Source: UBA1731 sp964440985 (lineage in GTDB: Bacteria > Verrucomicrobiota > Kiritimatiellia > RFP12 > UBA1067). From it: DNA of 31,829 bases. Where the stretch lies: NCBI GenBank assembly GCA_964440985.1, contig CAYTWE010000026.1, forward strand, positions 1-31,829, read 5' to 3'. The notes beneath the pieces were generated by a model. That model was not told the DNA's origin. It did no database searches and saw only the letters and a program-made list of their open reading frames with translations. This document shows, one piece after another, positions 7,872-16,495 of the stretch (its first letter is position 1; each line of letters starts with the position of its first letter). The position numbers were made by a program, and so were the translations under genes.

Positions 7872-8492
7872 CTATCCGTTCACAAGCGACAGGAACTCGC
7901 CCCTCACACGCTCGTCGGACCGGAAAGAACCCAGCACGGCGGACGTCACCATCTCGGAGTTCTGCTTCTCCACGCCGCGCATCATCATGCACAGGTGCTT
8001 TGCCTTGATCACCACGCCTACGCCCTCGGCGTTCGCCTCTTTCATGATCGCATCGGCGATCTGCTCCGTAAGCCGTTCCTGTATCTGGAGACGCCGGGCG
8101 TACATGTCGACTATCCGCGCCAGTTTGGAGACGCCGAGAACCTTCCCCTTCGAGATGTAGCCTATCGCACACGAGCCGTAGAACGGCAGCATATGGTGCT
8201 CGCACATGGAGTAAAGCTCGATGCCCTTCAATATGACCATGTGGTTCGTGCCGCTCGTGAAATACGCACCGTTGACGACCGACTTCACGTTCTGGCGATA
8301 GCCTCGTGTGAGATAGGCAAGCGACTTCGCCACGCGCTCAGGCGTCTTTTTCAGCCCTTCACGTTCTGGGTCTTCACCAAGTTCCGTCAACAGCGACCTG
8401 ACGAGCGAAGCGATACGCTTCATGTCAGGCTCAAATGGCTTGACCTTTTCCGACCGCCTTGCACCGGAACTTTTCACGCCTGCCTTCTTCAC
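7872..8492 (-). CDS. folE: GTP cyclohydrolase I
   Basis: A 206-residue enzyme that turns GTP into 7,8-dihydroneopterin triphosphate, the first step to folate and other pteridines. It has the zinc and active-site motif SMCEHHMLPFYG, the GLSK-like segment VLGVSKLARIVDMYARRLQ, and the C-terminal zinc cysteine in KHLCMMMRGV. The start codon is GTG and overlaps the rpe stop as GTGA. A strong GGAGGT (8504-8499) sits 6 nt before it, inside the end of rpe. The N-terminal 20 residues are basic and variable, as is normal for the family. It forms a coupled unit with rpe. Confidence 0.97.
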   Translation of the reverse strand: MKKAGVKSSGARRSEKVKPFEPDMKRIASLVRSLLTELGEDPEREGLKKTPERVAKSLAYLTRGYRQNVKSVVNGAYFTSGTNHMVILKGIELYSMCEHHMLPFYGSCAIGYISKGKVLGVSKLARIVDMYARRLQIQERLTEQIADAIMKEANAEGVGVVIKAKHLCMMMRGVEKQNSEMVTSAVLGSFRSDERVRGEFLSLVNG

Positions 8493-9139
8493 CTTGAGAC
8501 CTCCACCCGCATTGAATCCACCGCCGCCTTCATGTTCTGCTGCCTAAACAGGTACGAGCCGGCCACAAACTGGTTTGCGCCGGCACGCGCCGCAAGAACC
8601 GCCGTCTCCGCATTTACGCCGCCATCGACCATTATGTCAAGTGCAGGACAGCGGCGGCGCAGTTCGGCGACCTTGGGCAGGCAGCTTTCAATGAACTTCT
8701 GTCCGCCATAGCCCGGATGCACCGTCATTACGAGAGCTTCATCAATCTCGTCAAGATACGGGAAAAGCTTTTCAATGGGCGTTTCGGGATTGAGCGCAAC
8801 GGCGTTTCTCAACCCCATCTCCCTGATTCGCCTGAGCTGCACATGGATGTCGCAATCAGCCTCCACGTGTATCTGTATGGTCTGGGCTCCGGCCTTGGCG
8901 AAATGTCCGAGATAGAGATCGGGGCGCGTCATCATGAGATGCACGTTGCGGTAGAATCCCGGAGACGTCCTTGCGGACAGCGCAACCACATCCGGCCCGA
9001 ACGAAAGGTTCGGCACGAAATGCGCATCCATTATGTCAAGGTGCAGCGCATCCGCGCCGGACAACTCAGCCCTGCGGATCTCATCGGCAAGGCATCCGAA
9101 ATCCGCCGCGAGAAGCGAAGGCAAAATTTCCGTTTTCAT
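8489..9139 (-). CDS. rpe: Ribulose-phosphate 3-epimerase
   Basis: A 216-residue TIM-barrel enzyme interconverting ribulose 5-phosphate and xylulose 5-phosphate. It shows ILPSLLAADFGCL at the N-terminus, the metal/catalytic ALHLDIMDAHFVPNLSFGP, MTVHPGYGGQKF, and the phosphate-binding DIMVDGGVN and GANQFVAGSYLF near the end. The ATG at 9139 is chosen because the only upstream alternative (TTG, 9148) overlaps the TATAAT element. There is no Shine-Dalgarno sequence before this ATG, which fits a leaderless transcript. Although it sits beside the sialic-acid genes, it is clearly the pentose-phosphate enzyme and not the ManNAc-6-P epimerase NanE. Confidence 0.96.
   Translation of the reverse strand: MKTEILPSLLAADFGCLADEIRRAELSGADALHLDIMDAHFVPNLSFGPDVVALSARTSPGFYRNVHLMMTRPDLYLGHFAKAGAQTIQIHVEADCDIHVQLRRIREMGLRNAVALNPETPIEKLFPYLDEIDEALVMTVHPGYGGQKFIESCLPKVAELRRRCPALDIMVDGGVNAETAVLAARAGANQFVAGSYLFRQQNMKAAVDSMRVEVSR
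8499..8504 (-). promoter_or_regulatory. Ribosome-binding site fixing the GTG start of folE
   Basis: GGAGGT on the minus strand, 6 nt before GTG at 8492-8490 and inside the last codons of rpe. The GTG overlaps the rpe TGA (GTGA), so translation of the two genes is probably coupled. Confidence 0.8.
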
Positions 9140-9147
9140 TAGCGGCA

Positions 9148-9153
9148 ATTATA
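9148..9153 (-). promoter_or_regulatory. Candidate -10 element for rpe (leaderless start)
   Basis: A perfect TATAAT on the minus strand ends 8 nt before the rpe ATG. A transcript starting the usual 6-8 nt downstream would begin at or within 2 nt of the start codon. No obvious TTGACA-like -35 is seen at 16-18 bp. The same arrangement is found before the sialidase gene. Confidence 0.55.
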
Positions 9154-9203
9154 CCATAAAACACCGACAGGCATGAGGCCGCCAACCCCTATCTGCCACC
9201 GTC

Positions 9204-10127
9204 TCAGATGATGCCGAGCGCATCAAAGCGAGCGAGACACTGCCGCTCCTGCGTCTTCGTGAGCGGGGCGTATGGCGCCCGGCAACTGCCGCAATCTATG
9301 CCTACTCGCTTCATCAGCACCTTGAACGCACTCCAGTTGTCGGAGAACGAATCCACGACGAGATCCACAAGCCTGTTGGCCTCCGCCTGAAGATGCGCCG
9401 CCGCACGGAAGTCGTTGCCTTCGCAAAGTTCGCATATCCTTGCAAAATGATGTGGAATGATGTTGTAGTTAAGCCCTATGCCGCCGGAGAAGGTGTCGCC
9501 GAGCGCAAGTGCGCATACAAGCATCTCATCGCATCCAGAAAACCATATTGTCTCCTTGTCCAGCATACGGCGTATGCGTTGACACGCATAGAAGTCCCGT
9601 CCGGTATACTTGATGCCCTTTACGTTCTTCAGGTCGAAGAGACGCACGTCACGCTCTGGGACAAGCGCAGAGTTGAAGGCGTAGACAAGAAACGGCAAAT
9701 CGGTGGCCTCGCTGATGGCCTTGTAGTGACGAATCGTCGAAGGGAAATTCTGCCCAAAATATATCGGTGCGACAGAAGATATCCAGTCAACACCGGCATC
9801 CGCCGCTGCCTTCGCCAACTCCACCGAATCATCGGTGCGGATGCATCCAACCTGCGCAATCAGTTTGCATCGACCTTTCGCCGCCGCCACCGCCCTCCGA
9901 TAGACGAGCTTGCGCTCTTCATTCGTGAGCAGCATCCCCTCGCCGCTCGATCCGGTGAGGTAGAAGCCTCTCAACCCGCCTTTCAGTCCATGCTCGACAA
10001 TGGCGTCGATTGCCTCTTCGTTGATTCGTCCGTCCACATCGTACGGCGTAATCATGGCGGCATACGCACCGGCCATGCCCTTCAGTTCACAATCTGCGAA
10101 ATCAATTCCCATACCTGAATGCTCCAT
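9204..10127 (-). CDS. nanA: N-acetylneuraminate lyase (DapA/NanA superfamily)
   Basis: A 307-residue class I aldolase of the dihydrodipicolinate synthase superfamily, predicted to cleave N-acetylneuraminate into pyruvate and ManNAc. It shows the pyruvate carboxylate motif GFYLTGSSGEGMLL, the active-site tyrosine in PFLVYAFN, and the Schiff-base lysine in KGIKYTGRDFYACQRIR. The KYT..D.Y pattern after the lysine resembles sialate lyases more than DapA. Two ATG starts (10127 or 10112) are equally well placed behind purine-rich sites. It lies 39 nt after the SSS symporter gene, and the sialidase-fold gene is in the same run, which supports the substrate. Another 2-keto sugar acid aldolase cannot be excluded. 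Confidence 0.85.
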   Translation of the reverse strand: MEHSGMGIDFADCELKGMAGAYAAMITPYDVDGRINEEAIDAIVEHGLKGGLRGFYLTGSSGEGMLLTNEERKLVYRRAVAAAKGRCKLIAQVGCIRTDDSVELAKAAADAGVDWISSVAPIYFGQNFPSTIRHYKAISEATDLPFLVYAFNSALVPERDVRLFDLKNVKGIKYTGRDFYACQRIRRMLDKETIWFSGCDEMLVCALALGDTFSGGIGLNYNIIPHHFARICELCEGNDFRAAAHLQAEANRLVDLVVDSFSDNWSAFKVLMKRVGIDCGSCRAPYAPLTKTQERQCLARFDALGII

Positions 10128-10166
10128 TCAAAACAACCACCTTGTCGTCATCGCACAACCGGCGGC

Positions 10167-11636
10167 CTACTTTTTGCCTGACGAATCCCTCGCCGTCAGC
10201 GCACTGACAATCGGCGCGACAACAAGACACGCAACCATGCCAAGCGCACCATACAGAAGAAGGTGCGGCTTGCCCGTGAACCTTGCCTGATCAAGGCCGA
10301 AGCACACGGCATAGTTCACGATCAGGCCAACTGTCGCCCCAGTCGCGTTGACGCGCTTCATGAAAATGCCCATGAAGAACAGACATCCCAAACCGCCGGT
10401 CAACACTCCAAGGAACCTCTGAAACTGGTCGTAGATAGACTGTATGTCCATGTTCGCAAGGACAAGCGCAAACGCACCGCCAAGCAATCCGACAGCGATG
10501 GTGCACACCTTGCCGCACCGCAGAAGCGCCGCATCAGAGGCTTCGGGAACAAATCTGAGGTAGAAGTCAGTGGTGAATGCGCTTGCGGCGGCGTTCAGGT
10601 TCGATGAAAGCGTACTCATCGTCGCTGCGGCGACAGCGGCGAGCAGCAGACCAGACACTCCGGGCGGCAGGCCAAAACCGATGAAGTACGGAAACACCGC
10701 ATCCCCTTTGACTGTTTCCGGCAGAAAACCAGGATGGGAGGAAACAAATGTGTACAGGGCGACCCCGAGCAGAAAGAACACGAAACTGTTGAGAAACGAC
10801 AGCACACCATTGAACATGATCGACTTCGCAGCCCCAACCTCGTCCTTCGTCGTCATATATCGCTGCACCACGCACTGATCGGATGTGTAGCTGGCGAGAT
10901 TTGCGACGATGCCGCCCACCAGCACCACCCAGAAGCACGGCTGTGTCCAGTCAAATGCAAAATCAAACGTCTTGAACTTCCCCGATTCAAGCCCCTTTGA
11001 GATAAATCCAGATATGCCGCCATCCGTACCGAACAGCATGAATGCAAACATGATCACTGTTCCGGATATCAGGATGAGTGATTGCACGAAGTCGCTCCAC
11101 ACAACAGCCTCTACGCCGCCAATGGTGCAGTAGAACACGGTGATGGCAGTCACCAGCATAATCGCCCAGTTTACGTCCACGCCGACAACCGCAGAAAGAG
11201 CAACCGCCGGCAGATAGGTTACGATGGCGGAACGTGCAACCATGAACAGGATGAATGCGGCTGATGCGAAAAGACGGCACGCGAGATTGAACCTAACCTC
11301 AAGATATTCGTATGCGCTCGTAAGGTTCAACCTGCGGAAAAACGGAAGATACCACCTTACGACTATCGGCGCCATGAGCAGAATCCCGAACGTCAGCGGC
11401 AGATACCGCATATCGGAATGGTAGACCATCGCCGGAACGCTCAGGAAGGTTATGGACGAGAACATCGTGGCGTAGATTGAGAGCGACACCGCCCACCACG
11501 GCAATTTTCCGCCACCTCGGAAATAATCGTCCGTCGACCTGTTGCGCCGCAAAAAGAACACCCCCATCGCCACCATTCCCGCCAGATATGCAAAGAACAC
11601 GACTATGTTCACAGGATGAAGCGCCTGACCGTACAT
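10167..11636 (-). CDS. Sodium:solute symporter (SSS family), probable sialic-acid transporter
   Basis: A 489-residue inner-membrane protein with about 13 hydrophobic segments spread over its length. It has the SSS hallmarks: STDDYFRGGGKLPWWAVSLS near residue 33, the SSITF segment, TSAYEYLEVRF, the signature-region GGVEAVVWSDFVQ, and a sodium-site segment MSTLSSNLNAAAS near residue 341. SSS members carry sugars, sialic acid, amino acids or vitamins with sodium. The substrate is inferred from its position between the LamG/sialidase-fold genes and the lyase gene. A GGAGG site is about 9 nt before the ATG. The gap after the LamG gene is 38 nt. Confidence 0.88.
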   Translation of the reverse strand: MYGQALHPVNIVVFFAYLAGMVAMGVFFLRRNRSTDDYFRGGGKLPWWAVSLSIYATMFSSITFLSVPAMVYHSDMRYLPLTFGILLMAPIVVRWYLPFFRRLNLTSAYEYLEVRFNLACRLFASAAFILFMVARSAIVTYLPAVALSAVVGVDVNWAIMLVTAITVFYCTIGGVEAVVWSDFVQSLILISGTVIMFAFMLFGTDGGISGFISKGLESGKFKTFDFAFDWTQPCFWVVLVGGIVANLASYTSDQCVVQRYMTTKDEVGAAKSIMFNGVLSFLNSFVFFLLGVALYTFVSSHPGFLPETVKGDAVFPYFIGFGLPPGVSGLLLAAVAAATMSTLSSNLNAAASAFTTDFYLRFVPEASDAALLRCGKVCTIAVGLLGGAFALVLANMDIQSIYDQFQRFLGVLTGGLGCLFFMGIFMKRVNATGATVGLIVNYAVCFGLDQARFTGKPHLLLYGALGMVACLVVAPIVSALTARDSSGKK

Positions 11637-11674
11637 TGCACCATTCCTCCGTTTAAGTCAACATGTACTTGAAC

Positions 11675-14600
11675 TCACTTCACGTGCACAACCAATCCAG
11701 GCGATTGCACCTGAATCGCAATCGGTTCGGAATATGCGGTTCTTCCGCCGCAGCTGACCGCCAACTGCAGCATGTACATTCCCGCCGACTTTATCTTCAC
11801 GTCAGTCGAGCGAGACATCGAATCGGTGAAGGACACCTTTGACGGGTCTCCGGAAAGGACACGCCATTCATACGACAGTTCCTCTCCAGCGAGCATCGGA
11901 GGTGCGCAAACCTTGACGTCAACCGTCAGCGCCTTTCGCGACGTGGAGCGCAGACCATCCGGCTCACCGCTGACCACAGGCGTAAGCGCCGCACCGACCA
12001 CAGGATTGTCGGCCAGATACCTGATCTCAGGCTCTGTCAACGCTCTGTTGTACATCCGCACCTCATCTATGATTCCTGGGAACGTACGTGAAAGACTGTT
12101 GCCTTGGACATCTATCCAGTGACCGTTGTTGCCCGTTGCACCTGTGTTGGAGTGTCCGCCAATCTGCAAAAGCCCTTCGTTGCCCGATCTCACACGTCCG
12201 CCACCCATGCCGCGATTCAGCAGATTCGTCTGCTTCACTCCGTCTATCCAAAGTTCGGACGTACCGTTCAGATAGTTCGTGCGCCTGTCGAACAGCGCAT
12301 AGACATGCGTCCAGCGGTCTGCGGGATCGACTGCGGGCCGAGCGTATACATCAACATTGCCGTTGCCGCCGTTCCATGTCTTCAGAGTCTGCTGATACAT
12401 GGAGAAGCCGTTGGTTCCTCCTTCGCAGTTGTACCACAGCCCCAAAGTGTACGGAACGCCGATAATCATCGCATGGCTTGAGTTGTTCGTATCCGATGAA
12501 TCATGGTATATCCAGCAGCTGAAGGCGCGATACCTCTCGATCGGTGTGGTCTCAAGAACCGGATCCTCCTCCTCAAGCAGCGTCGAGTTCGCGTTGAAAT
12601 ACGGATAATGCGCCCCGTTGACGCGAATTGCGTAGCTGCAAACTCCCATCTCCCATGTCACGCCTGAACGGTCTATCGCGTATTCTTTCCCCGTTACGAA
12701 ATTCGTCTGTCCCATCTCAAATGGCCAATATCCTATAAGCCCTCTTTGAAGGTCTATCTCATCGGCAGGCGACACGACAACATCAAACGGATCTGAAACT
12801 GTTTCGGATGTCCCATCCGTGACAACAGCGGCAATGCCGTATTCGCCCGCTCCGCAGAATGTCGCCGTCACATCTTTCCCGTGAGCCGGGTCAAAGCGAA
12901 CTGCGCATGGTCCGGAAACGACTTTCCATGAAATGCGCAAGTTCTCCATGTCACAGTATTCATCATCCGAAGCCACGGCGGAAAGCGCGACAGGCACATA
13001 TGCAGATGCCGATGCTGCGCCGGATATGCGAACGGTCTGAGGCAAACTTTCGCCCGTCTCCGCCAAACGCTCCACCTCAATGTCATCTGCCGCAACCCTT
13101 CCAAGCGAATCCCTCACTGAAAGACGAAGCACATATCTGCCTATGGCCGGAAGGAAAACGTTTGCACATACGTTGGCAGGCTGATCGAAAGACGCATCCT
13201 CACCGCCATCCGGAGTGGAGATCACGCTCCATTCGGATGTCACGGCGGCGGACTTGCGGTTTCCGAACGCGCCCACATCCCCAATTCGCCCCGAAAGACA
13301 GGCCCTCTCGGACGCAACTGAGAAGTCATCTCCTGCCCATACTGTCGGCAGCCCCGCCGCCAGTTCCCTCATCTGTCCGTCGTTTAGCACACCTTGAAAA
13401 AAGCATATCTCATCCATCATTCCACCAAAGGCGCGATTTACGCCTATGCCGATGTTCCCGAACACAAGCTGCGTATTCTTGGGATATACGCCGGAAAGCG
13501 CGGAGACCGTCTGCCACCTTCCTGTGGACACAAGTTCACCATCGACATATATCCTCTGCCGCACTCCATACAATCCGGAATCTTCGTCCATGACCATCTC
13601 GCAGGAAACGCCAAGATGGCTCCACTTGCCCTTCTGGCACGTTACGGGACACTCAAAACCCCAATCGCCACCATCGACAAACGTTGCAACATCATAGACA
13701 TGCCCAATATTGCTTTTGAAATTCAGCATATGCCCGTTCATGCACATTCTGCCGTACGTACCAAGCGAATACACATGCGGAAAGCGGTTGTCGTTCTCCG
13801 CAGGATAGGTTGCAAGGTCAGGGCTGAAGTTGCACCATATTCCAAAGGTAAATCCAGTCATCTCATGGGGGAATCTCAGCCATAGGCTCGAATCTGACGT
13901 GTTCGGAATGTCCACAGCGGAACCACCCACACCATCTGCGGTCAAACGTACGCCTGCTTCGGCAAAAAGGCTTGCCACGGTCTCCCCCGACGGGCGAACA
14001 ATCCTTTCAGTTGAACTTTCATCGATTGCATCCATTGGCCAACAGCCAAGCATTGTCGCAGACACTTCACGCATCTGCCCTGAATACAGCTCCTTGACTG
14101 ATTGAGTCTGCAATGCGGCATCAAAGAGCATCACCTGCGACATTCTCCCGAAAAACGCCCGTGAACCGGCACCTTCAATGTCGTTGTTGCCGAGATACAC
14201 ACATTCGGCGAACGTAGCGACATCCGCAGCTACGATTTCGTCGAACGTCTTTACGCCGTCGCGGTATGCGCACACCTTGTAATTGCCCTGATTATCGGAC
14301 TTCTCAAGCACGAAGACAAGATGATGCCATTCAAGGCGTGGAGCGACCACTGTCTGGTACGACGAGACGCCAGCCTTCGGACACAGCGAATACATCGCGC
14401 TGCCGTTCTGATAGTTTACGGCTGTGCCTGACATTCCGGCAATGACGTACGGTATCTTGTTTACGCTCGGATCCAAAGGCCCATCATCGCGTTCGCGCTT
14501 CACCCACAGCGAAACTGAGCGTGATCCGCTGAACGAGATGGCGTTTAGCGACGACCCCCAAGTGTCCATGTCTCCGCTGAACGCCATTACGGTGCCAAAT

Positions 14601-14782
14601 GTCTGATCATTTGTGAGCGAACATCCGCTTCCGAACCTGAGATGGTTGCCGCCGCCAGTGGCGTCCGGCACATATCCCTCGGCGTTCAGGGAGTCAAGAC
14701 GCCACTCCACGACGGGGGATGGACAATCCGCAAATGCGGCAAAGCAGAGAAAGGCCGCCATCAACGCCATGAATGCCGTCAT
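11675..14782 (-). CDS. Secreted triple-LamG (concanavalin-like) protein with Ig-like domains
   Basis: A 1035-residue exported protein. A Sec signal peptide covers residues 1-18 (hydrophobic FMALMAAFLCFAAFA). Three laminin-G-like jelly-roll domains are seen at about 24-237, 245-478 and 680-915, each with the typical order of a W/YWPM-like opening strand, a W(S)H(L/V) core strand, a (V/A)Y(V/R)DG strand and an FxGxM/I(D/S)(E/Q)V closing strand. Between domains 2 and 3, and after domain 3, are PKD/Ig-like segments of about 90 residues ending in patterns such as GRYVLRLSVRD. No catalytic motif was recognised. Such LamG proteins often bind glycans or form surface structures. It starts as ATGA with the sialidase-fold stop and has GGAGG 8 nt upstream, so it is probably co-produced with that enzyme. 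Confidence 0.85.
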   Translation of the reverse strand: MTAFMALMAAFLCFAAFADCPSPVVEWRLDSLNAEGYVPDATGGGNHLRFGSGCSLTNDQTFGTVMAFSGDMDTWGSSLNAISFSGSRSVSLWVKRERDDGPLDPSVNKIPYVIAGMSGTAVNYQNGSAMYSLCPKAGVSSYQTVVAPRLEWHHLVFVLEKSDNQGNYKVCAYRDGVKTFDEIVAADVATFAECVYLGNNDIEGAGSRAFFGRMSQVMLFDAALQTQSVKELYSGQMREVSATMLGCWPMDAIDESSTERIVRPSGETVASLFAEAGVRLTADGVGGSAVDIPNTSDSSLWLRFPHEMTGFTFGIWCNFSPDLATYPAENDNRFPHVYSLGTYGRMCMNGHMLNFKSNIGHVYDVATFVDGGDWGFECPVTCQKGKWSHLGVSCEMVMDEDSGLYGVRQRIYVDGELVSTGRWQTVSALSGVYPKNTQLVFGNIGIGVNRAFGGMMDEICFFQGVLNDGQMRELAAGLPTVWAGDDFSVASERACLSGRIGDVGAFGNRKSAAVTSEWSVISTPDGGEDASFDQPANVCANVFLPAIGRYVLRLSVRDSLGRVAADDIEVERLAETGESLPQTVRISGAASASAYVPVALSAVASDDEYCDMENLRISWKVVSGPCAVRFDPAHGKDVTATFCGAGEYGIAAVVTDGTSETVSDPFDVVVSPADEIDLQRGLIGYWPFEMGQTNFVTGKEYAIDRSGVTWEMGVCSYAIRVNGAHYPYFNANSTLLEEEDPVLETTPIERYRAFSCWIYHDSSDTNNSSHAMIIGVPYTLGLWYNCEGGTNGFSMYQQTLKTWNGGNGNVDVYARPAVDPADRWTHVYALFDRRTNYLNGTSELWIDGVKQTNLLNRGMGGGRVRSGNEGLLQIGGHSNTGATGNNGHWIDVQGNSLSRTFPGIIDEVRMYNRALTEPEIRYLADNPVVGAALTPVVSGEPDGLRSTSRKALTVDVKVCAPPMLAGEELSYEWRVLSGDPSKVSFTDSMSRSTDVKIKSAGMYMLQLAVSCGGRTAYSEPIAIQVQSPGLVVHVK

Positions 14783-16482
14783 TTTGTGATCCTCCATTTT
14801 GTCGCCATCAGCGCTGGCTTGTCGCCGATTGTCGGCGGCTGGTAGTACACGGTCAATATCGTTCCGTCCGGAAAGGCGCACGATGACGGATATCCCAGAT
14901 CATCACTGTGGCACGTCGCCAGGGTGATTTCGTTCTCCACGTCCCACGTCTTTCCGCCGTCGTCCGATATGCATGCGTACTCGCCAAAGGAAACCGGTTC
15001 GGAGAATCTCCTTCCGTATACGCACACAAGCTTCCCGTCGGCAAGACTGATCAGATGCGGCGGGAGACCTATCATCGGCGTCTTGGACATCGGCGACCAT
15101 GTTCTTCCCCCGTCATTCGATATGGTCTGTCTCAGGCATCCGTCATCACCGTGGAAACGCACCATTCCGACTATCGTACCGTCCGGAAGCGATATGGCGT
15201 TCGGTTCATGGAACATGTGAGGACGCATATTCTCTCCGTTCATGTCTGGCACTGACGGCGACAGACAGATCCACGTCCTGCCGCAGTCGGTGGAACGCCA
15301 GGCACTGATCACCGTCCTGCCTCCTTCGCCCGCGCCAAGTGCAGAATCCGTGAAGGTTCTTCCGAGCTGAAGCAGCGAACCGTCGTTCATGACCGACGGG
15401 CCATGCGGAGCATGGCTGACATCCGCCATTTTTTCGGGCTTCGTCCACGTCTTTCCGTTGTCGCGGGATTCCATGCGGTAATAGCCAAGCGCCGCCCTGC
15501 GCACATCCGGCGAAATCTTCCCGTCATGGCGACTCCACCAATAGCGCGGATCTGTCTCCTTGAACTTCTTCCCTCGCAGAGAATCGCGGTAGGCCACCGA
15601 TGTGAAGTACGTGACTACGACCGTACCATCAGGCATCTGCACAATTCCCGCATCGCGATCATCTATCGGCCCGTTTGCGATCGTCTCCGGTGCGCTCCAC
15701 GTCTCACCTGAATCGGACGAACGAACGAGCTGCACCTTGCCGAACGGACAGATGTGAGCATCGCGGTCTCCGGAAAAGACCGCAAGCACATCTCCGTTCT
15801 GGAGTCTGTGCACGGTCGGCCATCCGATGTAGCGGCCGTCCTCTCGGCAAATTGTCCGAGTCCACAGTATCTCCGCACGGTTCTGGCGCTTTGGCGCCTC
15901 GCGCAGCATCGGCTTGGGTCCGCCCGGCGGAACGGCGACATCCGAAAGAGGCTCGATGCGAAACAGCGGCATACTGCCGAAGAACCTGTATCCACCCATC
16001 GATCCGAGGCGGAGCGGATGGGACACGTCCGCATACCCCAAACTGCCGGAAAACGAATAGCTACCGCCCTCCGTGCCGTCGAGAAAGATGCGGACGGACG
16101 ATGGCGTCACGTAAACCTCAAGCAGATGGCTGCGGTTTGATTCAATCTTCACGCCCCTGCACACATGGTATTCGGGCGATATACCCTTAATGTCCACGAG
16201 CAGAGAACCGTCCTTCCTGACCATCACGCAGTATCCGGCGTTGAAATCGTTTCCCTTGCAGAAAAGGTTTGCGTGTCCGCTGCGAACGTCAACCTTGTCA
16301 AGGTCGCACGAAAAACGCACCGTGGCCTTGAATCCGCCGGGGAAGCGGAGATCCGACCTGTCCGGGACAATGCGGCTGCACTCGCCATAGGCACCGACAT
16401 TCCATTCCAGCGCGAAGAGCGCGGTGGCCGGGGCAAACGCTGCGGCGGCAAGAAGCGACAATGCGAACGTACGTCTTTTCAT
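14779..16482 (-). CDS. Secreted sialidase-fold (BNR/Asp-box) glycosidase
   Basis: A 567-residue exported protein with signal peptide MKRRTFALSLLAAAAFAPAT. Residues 25-180 look like a LamG-type beta-sandwich (IFLDGTEGG, PLRLGSMGG). Residues 205-567 are a six-bladed propeller with five Asp-boxes: SSDSGETW (255), SRDNGKTW (339), STDCGRTW (397), SNDGGRTW (455) and SDDGGKTW (506). The first blade has YIGWPTVHRLQNGD where GH33 sialidases carry FRIP, so exo-sialidase activity is likely from context but not shown. Candidate active-site residues are in DDRDAG (274), HEPNA (425), YGRR (489) and YYQP (546). The ATG at 16482 is chosen because the one at 16491 lies inside the -10 element. First gene of the sialic-acid operon. 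Confidence 0.82.
   Translation of the reverse strand: MKRRTFALSLLAAAAFAPATALFALEWNVGAYGECSRIVPDRSDLRFPGGFKATVRFSCDLDKVDVRSGHANLFCKGNDFNAGYCVMVRKDGSLLVDIKGISPEYHVCRGVKIESNRSHLLEVYVTPSSVRIFLDGTEGGSYSFSGSLGYADVSHPLRLGSMGGYRFFGSMPLFRIEPLSDVAVPPGGPKPMLREAPKRQNRAEILWTRTICREDGRYIGWPTVHRLQNGDVLAVFSGDRDAHICPFGKVQLVRSSDSGETWSAPETIANGPIDDRDAGIVQMPDGTVVVTYFTSVAYRDSLRGKKFKETDPRYWWSRHDGKISPDVRRAALGYYRMESRDNGKTWTKPEKMADVSHAPHGPSVMNDGSLLQLGRTFTDSALGAGEGGRTVISAWRSTDCGRTWICLSPSVPDMNGENMRPHMFHEPNAISLPDGTIVGMVRFHGDDGCLRQTISNDGGRTWSPMSKTPMIGLPPHLISLADGKLVCVYGRRFSEPVSFGEYACISDDGGKTWDVENEITLATCHSDDLGYPSSCAFPDGTILTVYYQPPTIGDKPALMATKWRITK
14791..14795 (-). promoter_or_regulatory. Ribosome-binding site fixing the LamG gene start
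   Basis: GGAGG on the minus strand, 8 nt before the ATG at 14782-14780. That ATG overlaps the TGA of the sialidase-fold gene as ATGA, which argues against the longer upstream frame reaching 14881. Confidence 0.8.
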
Positions 16483-16489
16483 GCCGCCC

Positions 16490-16495
16490 ATTATA
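16490..16495 (-). promoter_or_regulatory. Candidate -10 element of the sialidase/LamG/SSS/lyase operon
   Basis: A perfect TATAAT on the minus strand ends 7 nt before the ATG at 16482, so the mRNA would start at or beside the start codon. No good -35 is present; the expected position reads CGTTTA (16518-16513), inside the segment GTACGTTTATACGG. A weak -35 is usual at promoters needing an activator, and an AraC-type gene ends only 60 bp upstream. An AT-rich tract at 16523-16541 stands out from the GC-rich surroundings. Similar segments CGTTCACG, CGTTTATA and CGTTCGTG in this gap could be regulator half-sites; this is inference. Confidence 0.55.

Noticed and set aside
7795..8205. A 137-codon N-terminal extension of guanylate kinase
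   Set aside because: It overlaps folE in another frame and has the Arg-rich look of a shadow; the normal start with a ribosome-binding site is at 7794.
8489..9139. Reading the epimerase next to the sialic-acid operon as ManNAc-6-P epimerase (NanE)
   Set aside because: The motifs LDIMDAHFVPN and VHPGYGGQKF are those of ribulose-phosphate 3-epimerase.
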